Shown here one piece after another: positions 1 to 5,171 of a stretch of 5,171 bases of DNA. The position numbers and the translations under genes are program-made. Every line of letters starts with the position of its first letter. Position 1 is the first letter of the stretch. This DNA is from an uncultured Porphyromonadaceae bacterium (GTDB taxonomy: Bacteria; Bacteroidota; Bacteroidia; Bacteroidales; Muribaculaceae). The stretch spans positions 1 to 5,171 of the forward strand of contig UREH01000155.1 in assembly GCA_900546835.1 (NCBI GenBank). The letters run 5' to 3'. The notes below the pieces were generated by a model. The model searched no databases. It saw nothing but the letters and a program-made list of their open reading frames with translations, and was not told where the DNA came from.

Positions 1-1
1 C

Positions 2-1597
2 TTCAAGGACATCGCCGACGGTACATGGCAGAACGGCACCGCCGCCTACGAGAAGCGCGGCGTAGCAGCCTTCGTGCCCGAATGGCTTGAGGAAAACTGC
101 ATACAGTGCAACAAGTGCGCCTACGTCTGCCCCCACGCCGCCATCCGCCCCTTCGTGCTCGATCAGGCCGAGATGGCTGCCGCTCCCTTCGGCGAGGATG
201 CCACAATCCCCGCAATCGGCAAGACATTCACCGGCATGCGCTTCATTCAGAGCGTCGACGTGCTCGACTGCCTCGGATGCGGCAACTGCGTTGACGTCTG
301 CCCCGGCAAGAAGGGCGTGAAGGCTCTCCAGATGAAGCCCCTCGAAACCCAGCTCGACAAGCAGAAGCAGTGGGACTACTGCACCAAGGCCGTAGCCTCC
401 AAGCAGGACCTCGTCGACATCAAGGCCAACGTGAAGAACTCTCAGTTCGCCACCCCGCTCTTCGAATTCTCAGGCGCATGCTCGGGTTGCGGCGAGACTC
501 CCTACGTGAAGCTCATATCCCAGCTCTTCGGCGACCACCAGATGGTAGCCAACGCCACCGGCTGCTCCTCGATCTACTCCGGCTCCGTGCCCTCCACCCC
601 CTACACCACCAACTTCCGCGGTCACGGCCCCGCATGGGCCAACTCGCTCTTCGAGGACTTCGCCGAGTTCGGTCTGGGCATGACCATCGCCAACGAGAAG
701 ATGCAGCTCCGCCTCGAAGGCCTCATGAAGCAGGCCCTCACCTGCGACTGCTGCTCCGCAGAAATCAAAGAGCAGGCCAGGAAATGGCTCGACAACCGCG
801 ACAGCGCAGAATCCACCCGCGAGGTATTCGAAACCATCGTTCCGCTCTGCGAGGCATGCAGCTGCGACGTATGCAACGGCATAGTGGTCCTGAAGAACTT
901 CATCGTGAAGCGCTCGCAATGGATTATCGCCGGCGACGGCGCAGCCTACGACATCGGTTTCGGCGGTCTCGACCACGTACTCGCCTCCGGCAAGAACATC
1001 AACATCCTCGTGCTTGATACCGAGGTTTACTCCAACACCGGTGGCCAGGCTTCGAAAGCCACCCCGATTGGCGCTATCGCCAAATTCGCCGCAGCCGGCA
1101 AGCGCGTGCGCAAAAAAGACCTCGGTCTCATCGCCACCACCTACGGCTACGTATACGCCGCCCAGGTGGCTATGGGTGCCGACCAGGCCCAGACCCTCAA
1201 GGCCATCCGCGAGGCCGAGGCCTACGACGGTCCCTCGATCATCATCGCCTACTCCCCCTGTATCAACCACGGCCTCAAAGCCGGCATGGGACATTCGCAG
1301 GAAGAAGAATCCCGCGCCGTTGCCTGCGGCTACTGGCACCTCTGGCGCTACAACCCCGCCCTCGAAGCCGAAAACAAGAACCCCTTCACGCTCGACAGCA
1401 AAGAGCCCGACTGGAACGAGTTCGAGAACTTCCTCAAAGGCGAAGTGCGCTACGCTTCCGTAGCCAAGCAGTATCCCGCAGAGGCAGCCGAACTCTTCGC
1501 AGCAGCCAAGAGCAACGCACAGTGGCGCTACAACAACTACGTGCGCCTCAGCAAAGAGCCCTGGGGCTACGGCGACGGCACTCCCGAAGTGAAATAA
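2..1597 (+). CDS. nifJ: Pyruvate:ferredoxin (flavodoxin) oxidoreductase, C-terminal part (5' end outside window)
   Basis: This cytoplasmic enzyme oxidises pyruvate with CoA to acetyl-CoA and CO2, passing electrons to ferredoxin or flavodoxin. The reading frame is open from base 2, so the gene starts upstream; 531 residues are visible of a family that usually has about 1,170-1,200. In order, the visible part has a ferredoxin-like domain with two [4Fe-4S] motifs, CIQCNKCAYVCP (from base 98) and CLGCGNCVDVCP (from base 269), then the thiamine-diphosphate domain. The latter carries CSGCGETPY (about 479) and ATGCSSIYSGS (about 560), whose cysteines, with the Cys of SPCINHG (1259-1261), match the proximal-cluster ligands of the family. 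The cofactor motif runs from GDG (932-940) to NTGGQ (1034-1048). The protein ends soon after the thiamine-diphosphate domain, without the long C-terminal extension of the Desulfovibrio enzyme. Oddities are a Cys-rich insert (743-874) and Ala directly after GDG. Codons are strongly C-ending, as in a well-expressed gene. The GTG at 74 is internal, not a start. Confidence 0.96.
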   Translation, partial: FKDIADGTWQNGTAAYEKRGVAAFVPEWLEENCIQCNKCAYVCPHAAIRPFVLDQAEMAAAPFGEDATIPAIGKTFTGMRFIQSVDVLDCLGCGNCVDVCPGKKGVKALQMKPLETQLDKQKQWDYCTKAVASKQDLVDIKANVKNSQFATPLFEFSGACSGCGETPYVKLISQLFGDHQMVANATGCSSIYSGSVPSTPYTTNFRGHGPAWANSLFEDFAEFGLGMTIANEKMQLRLEGLMKQALTCDCCSAEIKEQARKWLDNRDSAESTREVFETIVPLCEACSCDVCNGIVVLKNFIVKRSQWIIAGDGAAYDIGFGGLDHVLASGKNINILVLDTEVYSNTGGQASKATPIGAIAKFAAAGKRVRKKDLGLIATTYGYVYAAQVAMGADQAQTLKAIREAEAYDGPSIIIAYSPCINHGLKAGMGHSQEEESRAVACGYWHLWRYNPALEAENKNPFTLDSKEPDWNEFENFLKGEVRYASVAKQYPAEAAELFAAAKSNAQWRYNNYVRLSKEPWGYGDGTPEVK

Positions 1598-1618
1598 CCC
1601 ATCCATACAATTCCATCC

Positions 1619-1653
1619 AAAAAGGCGGAGCGCCCCCGGCGCCCCGCCTTTTT
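1619..1653 (+). terminator. Intrinsic terminator of nifJ
   Basis: A near-perfect inverted repeat begins 21 bases after the nifJ stop codon. Two 16-base arms (AAAAAGGCGGAGCGCC and GGCGCCCCGCCTTTTT) pair with one A-C mismatch around a three-base CCC loop. The GC-rich stem ends in a run of five T on the + strand, with A's on the other side, so it could also act on the opposite strand. It separates nifJ from the downstream phospholipase gene. Confidence 0.92.
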
Positions 1654-1660
1654 GCATCTG

Positions 1661-1687
1661 GGCGGTGTGTCAATCCGACACATCGCC
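1661..1687. repeat. Hairpin repeat, copy 1 (GGCGGTGTGTC palindrome)
   Basis: An inverted repeat pairs GGCGGTGTGTC with GACACATCGCC over 11 positions, including one G-U wobble, around the five-base loop AATCC. It begins seven bases after the nifJ terminator. Its first 13 bases, GGCGGTGTGTCAA, recur exactly at 4964-4976, where they again form the left arm of a hairpin. The loops and inner sequences differ. Only a short TTTT lies downstream (after CCC), so it is a weaker terminator candidate than the stem before it. I read it as a dispersed palindromic element or a secondary terminator; the class is unknown. Confidence 0.6.
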
Positions 1688-1753
1688 CTTTTCCGTGCTT
1701 ATCCCTCTGTCACATCCAGCCACCAATCAGAAATGCGTAGGCAATTCCGATCT

Positions 1754-1808
1754 GGCTTTAATGCCTTTAAGGCCTTTAACGCCCCTAACGACTTTTAAGG
1801 GCTACAAT
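1754..1808. repeat. Imperfect 9-bp tandem repeat, about six units
   Basis: Six consecutive units resemble GCCTTTAAN: GGCTTTAAT, GCCTTTAAG, GCCTTTAAC, GCCCCTAAC, GACTTTTAAG (one base longer) and GGCTACAAT. Units two and three are nearly identical, and the outer ones are diverged. The core contains an 11-base palindrome, GCCTTTAAGGC (1763-1773). The array lies in the gap between nifJ and the phospholipase gene, about 130 bases upstream of the likely promoter. That is far for a classical operator but possible for an upstream regulatory site. It may also be a decayed microsatellite. Confidence 0.45.
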
Positions 1809-1934
1809 GACTGCGCCCCATTTTTTTGCAAAAATTGCTTCTGCGCTGCCTCAAACGCGCTAAAATACGCATGCGCGCCCCAAAATTATCTTTTATTGAC
1901 GTTTTTAGCCCCGGTTTAGCATATTTCATAAAAT

Positions 1935-1942
1935 TATATTTG
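1935..1942 (+). promoter_or_regulatory. Probable Bacteroidetes-type promoter -7 box for the phospholipase gene
   Basis: TATATTTG is an exact match to the Bacteroidetes -7 consensus TAnnTTTG. It lies in a sharply AT-rich stretch (about 1880-2015) just before the phospholipase gene. A transcript starting a few bases downstream would have a leader of about 65 bases. No good TTTG -33 box is visible at the usual 19-21 base spacing; the nearest T-rich segments are TTTA at 1915-1918 and GTTTTTAG at 1901-1908. The call therefore rests on the -7 box and its position. Confidence 0.55.
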
Positions 1943-2015
1943 CATACCCAAAACGCGATTTATCCAAAGAATAAAAAAACCAACAACAATAACTTTTAAC
2001 CAGTACTTTATCTTT

Positions 2016-4817
2016 ATGACCTTAAATGCTACACAATTCATGAAGGCCGCGGCCGTGCTGTGTGCCTCGTTGGTATGCTCGCAGGCCACCATAGCCCGCG
2101 ACTACGCCAACTGGATGGCCGAGCTCCCCGACAACCTCTACGTGACGCAGGTTTCAATCCCCGGCACACACGATACAGCTACCGCAAGCGTCACAGGCGC
2201 AACCGCAGTCAACTCCCAATGTCAGACGGCAACCATACAGCAGCAGCTTGAAGCCGGCGTACGCGTCCTCGACCTACGTCCAGGCCGAGCCCTAATTAGC
2301 AGCACCATCTACTGCTACCATGGCACAACCCCCACAAGCGTTAAATTCGAAGACGCCCTCACTACCATCAAGAACTTCCTTGACGCACACCCTACCGAAT
2401 TCATTATAATCCACATCGACGGTGCAAACAATAGCGACAAAATCTCCAACGACAACTATACCACAATGTTCAAAAACGTTGGTATCACGAGCTATCTGCG
2501 CGACTTCAAACGTAGCCTTACCGTAGGGGAAATGCGTAAAGGCATCTTCATCATCAAGCGCTGGGGCGACGTAAAAGTAGACGGTCAATTCGCTCCTACC
2601 GCCTACGAATGGTATGGTGACGACAAATGGAGCGAACTCTCAGCTGAAGAACGCTGGAGAAAGCAGACCGGTGGCAAGCTTGAAACACCTTACGGCACAG
2701 AACGGGCTTTCCTCCACGTTCAGGACCTCGCAAACAGCAACGGCCGTGGTGGCTATGACGAAAAAGTAAAAGCCGTTGAGCAGATGCTGAAACATGCCCA
2801 GACACTCAACGCCACCTCCGACTACTCCAACATCTTCGTAATGAACTTCTGCTCGGGCTACAATGGCTCAATATCTCAATCCTCGAGCTACGCAACGAAT
2901 GCAACCAAAACCAACAAGAAAGTAGTGGACTATCTCAAAGACCACTCCGGCGCGCCTATAGGCATCCTTATGGCCGACTTCCTGGTTACCGACACTCATA
3001 GCGGCATTACCGGCGCAAGCGGTACTTACACCACCTACGGCAAACAGTTTATCGAAGCTGTTGTTGACAACAACTTCACCTATGCTGCCGCCTATGCAAC
3101 TGCAAACGCCGGCCAGCTCCCCTCGTTCACTAAGATGACTCTCCCCGACGGTGCTTCCAGCCAACTTTTCCATGGCAACACCGTAATGATCGACGTTAAC
3201 AAAAATGGAGCCTATGAGGTAATTGCAGCCGGTCGCGACCTTGGCAACGGCTGGGCCAATACAATCACTCAAATCAGCGACTTGTCAACTGCAACTCAAA
3301 TCTGCCAAGAAAACATTTCCTTCGAACGTCAGATTACTCCTTATGACCACAATAACGATGGTCATATCGACATTCTTATGGCCAATTCATGGGGTTCTCA
3401 GCTTTATCTTAATGATAAGGCAGGAGCCTTCAAATGGCTTGACGCTAAAGATGACAAAGGAGACTCTCGTGCCTTACTTTATGGACAGGAGTTAGGTGGC
3501 TCAGGTGATGGCGCAGGTGAAAATCAGCGCACAGGTCTTTGCATTCCTTTTGATGTTGACTTCAACGGTTACAAAGATATCGTAACGTATTCCGCAGACA
3601 AAAAGCAGCCTGTAGTATTTGAAAACTACAATGGCACAGATGCCATCTATGGCAAAGGAGCCTGCGACATACCTGCACTTACGGACGGCTCGATGGCCGA
3701 AGGCGACTTCAACAACGACGGCCGCTCCGACATTATCATCACCGGCAAAAACGCCTCCGGCCAGCGCCAGATCAGCATCTGCCTCGCCAAAAAGGGGGAA
3801 TGGGCATTTGATGTCATTACTCCCGAATCGCTTCAGGGCTACGCCACCACCGACGGCGCCATCAAGGTTGCCGACGTAAACAACGACGGTCTCCTCGACA
3901 TCTTCATCACCGGTATAGCCAGCGACACTCAGTCGCGCTTCCACTACAACGTGGCCTACCTACTGCTCAACAAGGGTAACAACGTATTCGAGAAAGCACC
4001 CGCCAACTTCCCCGGCGCCAAGGTATCTGATATCGACTTCTGCGACCTCAACAACGACGGCCTCATCGACATCGTTTATCTCGGCGAAGGTCCCAGCCAT
4101 GAGGACTGGCTGAAGGTGCAAGGCACCGAAGTAAATATATATATCGCTATGAACCAGGGCAACGGTCTTTTCCGTGTTGCCGAAAATCCCATCGAAGGTG
4201 CTCGCTCGGGTGCATCCGTAGCAGTGGCCGACATTACAGGCGACGGCTTCGCCGACATCGCCCGCATGGGTTACAGCGGCACCTGCTTCGCCATCTACAC
4301 CAACAACGGCGCTAAAGCCGCTGCCCGCGCCAAACTCGTTACCGACAACTACGAAAACCACGACTGGCAGCTCTTCATGGGCTACGACGACAGCAAGAAC
4401 GTATACGTTCGCCTCGACAACCCCATTGAGAATGCCGGTATCCGCTACAACGCATTTGCCGTAACTAAGGATGGCCACCAGATTTCGGCCGTGCCCGCCA
4501 ACGTAGAGCAGGGAACTCTCCTGAGCGCCAACGTAGACGCCGCTACCCTCAACGGTAAAGCCGACGTATACTTCCCCGGCGTAAAAATCGACAACCTCAA
4601 GCGCTATGGCGTTCAGGCTATCCTCCCCAACAAGAAGGTCATCCAGATCGACCGCGAGGACGACATCCCCACCGGCATCGAGGGTATCGGCGCTGAGGTT
4701 GAGGATGTGAACGCTCCCGTAGAGTTCTACAACCTCCAGGGCCAGCGCGTGGTTAACCCCGCCAACGGTATCTTCATCCGTCGTCAGGGCAACAACGTAA
4801 GCAAGGTTCGCATCTGA
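2016..4817 (+). CDS. Secreted PI-specific phospholipase C-like protein with seven-repeat FG-GAP/VCBS propeller and C-terminal sorting-type tail
   Basis: The N-terminus is a signal peptide; MKAAAVLCASLVCSQATIA would be cleaved before RDY. There is no lipobox, so this is an exported protein rather than a lipoprotein. Residues about 30-350 form a PI-PLC X domain. SIPGTHDT supplies His52/Asp53, GVRVLDLR supplies Asp86/Arg88, and YCYHG supplies His102, matching the general acid/base pair and Asp-Arg of bacterial PI-PLC. Such enzymes cleave phosphatidylinositol or GPI anchors to a cyclic inositol phosphate and diacylglycerol. Residues about 375-775 carry seven Ca-binding-loop repeats of DxNxDGxxD type at residues 393, 444, 513, 564, 620, 677 and 739, consistent with a seven-bladed propeller. 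Residues about 776-890 are unrecognised. The end (about 896-933: FYNLQGQRV, GIFIRRQG, KVRI) resembles type IX secretion or surface-anchoring tails. ATG 2016 gives the longest product; ATG 2040 (Met9) gives a more canonical signal peptide. Neither start has a Shine-Dalgarno sequence. Exact substrate is unknown. Confidence 0.9.
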   Translation: MTLNATQFMKAAAVLCASLVCSQATIARDYANWMAELPDNLYVTQVSIPGTHDTATASVTGATAVNSQCQTATIQQQLEAGVRVLDLRPGRALISSTIYCYHGTTPTSVKFEDALTTIKNFLDAHPTEFIIIHIDGANNSDKISNDNYTTMFKNVGITSYLRDFKRSLTVGEMRKGIFIIKRWGDVKVDGQFAPTAYEWYGDDKWSELSAEERWRKQTGGKLETPYGTERAFLHVQDLANSNGRGGYDEKVKAVEQMLKHAQTLNATSDYSNIFVMNFCSGYNGSISQSSSYATNATKTNKKVVDYLKDHSGAPIGILMADFLVTDTHSGITGASGTYTTYGKQFIEAVVDNNFTYAAAYATANAGQLPSFTKMTLPDGASSQLFHGNTVMIDVNKNGAYEVIAAGRDLGNGWANTITQISDLSTATQICQENISFERQITPYDHNNDGHIDILMANSWGSQLYLNDKAGAFKWLDAKDDKGDSRALLYGQELGGSGDGAGENQRTGLCIPFDVDFNGYKDIVTYSADKKQPVVFENYNGTDAIYGKGACDIPALTDGSMAEGDFNNDGRSDIIITGKNASGQRQISICLAKKGEWAFDVITPESLQGYATTDGAIKVADVNNDGLLDIFITGIASDTQSRFHYNVAYLLLNKGNNVFEKAPANFPGAKVSDIDFCDLNNDGLIDIVYLGEGPSHEDWLKVQGTEVNIYIAMNQGNGLFRVAENPIEGARSGASVAVADITGDGFADIARMGYSGTCFAIYTNNGAKAAARAKLVTDNYENHDWQLFMGYDDSKNVYVRLDNPIENAGIRYNAFAVTKDGHQISAVPANVEQGTLLSANVDAATLNGKADVYFPGVKIDNLKRYGVQAILPNKKVIQIDREDDIPTGIEGIGAEVEDVNAPVEFYNLQGQRVVNPANGIFIRRQGNNVSKVRI

Positions 4818-4839
4818 TCGCCACCGGATAACGTAATCT

Positions 4840-4854
4840 GCCGCAAACTGCGGC
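4840..4854. other. Small GC hairpin after the phospholipase gene
   Basis: GCCGCA and TGCGGC form a perfect six-base-pair stem around AAC, 22 bases after the phospholipase stop codon. A similar GCCGCA/TGCGGC core recurs around 5011-5023. No T run follows, so it is not a standard intrinsic terminator on its own. Confidence 0.35.
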
Positions 4855-4863
4855 TTCCCGACA

Positions 4864-4897
4864 GCGAGGGCGACGGCCGAACGGCTGCCGCCCTCGC
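4864..4897 (+). terminator. Long GC-rich hairpin, possible terminator of the phospholipase gene
   Basis: GCGAGGGCG (4864-4872) pairs perfectly with CGCCCTCGC (4889-4897). After one A-C mismatch the inner arms (CGGCC with GGCTG, one G-U) continue the stem to a four-base GAAC loop. The stem is strong and begins 46 bases after the stop codon. It is followed by CACATTCCCCCCC and not by a T run, so rho-independent termination is uncertain; it could instead protect the 3' end of the mRNA. Confidence 0.4.
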
Positions 4898-4962
4898 CAC
4901 ATTCCCCCCCAGACCTTAATCAGGCTACCCAGACAGCGACCCCACCATCCGGGTGAAAAATA

Positions 4963-5003
4963 TGGCGGTGTGTCAAATTTTGAAATTTTTTGACACACCG
5001 CCA
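4963..5003 (-). terminator. Palindrome copy 2; likely terminator of the convergent Lys/Ala-rich gene
   Basis: The arms GGCGGTGTGTCAAA and TTTGACACACCGCC are perfectly complementary over 14 bases, plus an outer T-A pair, around an 11-base AT-rich loop. On the minus strand the stem is followed by ATATTTTTC, a fair T tract, and lies 40 bases past the stop codon of the minus-strand gene. It therefore fits a terminator for that gene. On the + strand no T tract follows. The left arm shares 13 bases exactly with the hairpin at 1661-1687, so the element may also be a dispersed repeat used as a terminator. Confidence 0.65.
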
Positions 5004-5018
5004 ATTGTATGCCGCAAT

Positions 5019-5035
5019 GCGGCCGAAGAGGCCGC
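5019..5035. other. Short hairpin next to the stop codon of the minus-strand gene
   Basis: GCGGCC and GGCCGC form a six-base-pair stem around GAAGA. It lies only eight bases past the stop codon of the minus-strand gene and before the larger palindrome. No T tract follows on either strand. It is probably a minor mRNA 3'-end structure, or chance in GC-rich sequence. Confidence 0.3.
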
Positions 5036-5043
5036 GTGGGGTG

Positions 5044-5171
5044 TTATTTCGCTGCCTTGGTGGTTTTCTTTGCCTTGGGCTCTGCGGCGGCTTTGGAGGC
5101 CGCTTTAGAGGCTTTTTCTGCCTTCACCGTGGCTTTGGCTGCCTTTTCGGCTTTCGCTTTCGGAGGCTTCT
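5044..5171 (-). CDS. Lys/Ala-rich, histone-H1-like C-terminal tail (5' end outside window)
   Basis: Reading the minus strand from the window edge to the TAA at 5046-5044 gives 41 uninterrupted codons of almost pure Lys, Ala, Pro, Glu, Ser and Thr. They begin KPPKAKAEKAAKATVK and end PKAKKTTKAAK. There is no start codon in view, because the gene begins beyond the right edge. Such tails bind DNA or RNA by charge. They occur on small histone-H1-like (Hc1-type) proteins and as C-terminal extensions on other nucleic-acid-binding proteins, including HU-family proteins, some ribosomal proteins and topoisomerase I. The folded part is not visible, so the family cannot be named. The gene is convergent with the phospholipase gene, with 226 bases between the two stop codons. 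The frame, composition and downstream hairpins support a real gene. Confidence 0.75.
   Translation of the reverse strand, partial: KPPKAKAEKAAKATVKAEKASKAASKAAAEPKAKKTTKAAK

Noticed and set aside
470..1657. A 395-codon open frame on the minus strand, antisense to nifJ
   Set aside because: It overlaps a clearly recognised gene. Its Gly/Val/Ala-rich product has no family features, and it is open only because the strongly C-ending codons opposite it create few stops. The other antisense frames under nifJ and the phospholipase gene are explained the same way.
1522..1740. A + strand frame spanning the end of nifJ and the terminator
   Set aside because: It lies out of frame in nifJ and reads through the terminator stem, so it is a shadow frame.
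1823..1834. 12-base palindrome TTTTTGCAAAAA in the gap
   Set aside because: It is simple A/T-run symmetry with a weak stem and no second copy. It could be an operator, but nothing else supports that.
1665..1919. A small + strand open frame (84 codons) in the gap after nifJ
   Set aside because: It starts inside the hairpin repeat and runs through the 9-bp array and the AT-rich promoter zone. It has no recognisable motif, and its composition is not gene-like.
2040..2105. Possible lipoprotein signal at Cys16 or Cys21 of the phospholipase
   Set aside because: AVLC and SLVC do not fit the lipobox pattern (Leu at -3, Ala/Gly/Ser at -1). A normal cleavage after SQATIA fits better.
4774..5004. A 76-codon minus-strand frame covering the end of the phospholipase gene and the hairpins
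   Set aside because: It runs through the strong palindrome at 4963-5003 and overlaps the 3' end of a real gene. The product is basic, Cys/Trp/Arg-rich and not recognisable.
1..5171. CRISPR array, tRNA/rRNA genes or insertion sequences
   Set aside because: No regularly spaced direct repeats, no cloverleaf or rRNA-like sequence, and no transposase or terminal inverted repeats with target duplications were seen in the window.

Overview
The window looks like a piece of a Bacteroidales chromosome, probably a gut lineage such as Muribaculaceae or a Prevotella/Bacteroides relative. That placement is inferred from four things: a NifJ-type pyruvate:ferredoxin oxidoreductase, a Bacteroidetes-style -7 promoter box (TAnnTTTG) in place of a sigma70 promoter, no Shine-Dalgarno sequence before the main gene, and a C-terminal tail of the YNLQGQRV / GIFIRRQG type common on secreted Bacteroidales proteins. 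Family assignment below the order level is uncertain.

Layout. Positions 2-1597 (+) hold the C-terminal 531 residues of NifJ: the two-cluster ferredoxin domain and the thiamine-diphosphate domain. A strong intrinsic terminator follows at 1619-1653. The 418-base gap up to 2016 also contains an 11-bp hairpin repeat (1661-1687), a 9-bp imperfect tandem repeat (1754-1808) and a likely promoter (-7 box at 1935-1942). Positions 2016-4817 (+) encode a 933-residue secreted protein: signal peptide, PI-specific phospholipase C X-domain, seven FG-GAP/VCBS-type repeats, an unrecognised linker domain and a sorting-type tail. The gap 4818-5043 holds several hairpins, including a near copy of the 1661 palindrome that probably terminates the convergent gene. 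From 5044 to the window end, on the minus strand, lies the 3' end of a gene for a Lys/Ala-rich, histone-H1-like tail; it has no start codon inside the window.

The genes do not look like one operon. NifJ is a cytoplasmic energy-metabolism enzyme closed off by its own terminator. The phospholipase has its own promoter and is exported. The Lys/Ala-rich gene is convergent. I see no convincing new multi-gene system. The points most worth a second look are the phospholipase/propeller fusion with its internal shift in codon use, the shared intergenic palindrome, and a cysteine-rich insert in NifJ.
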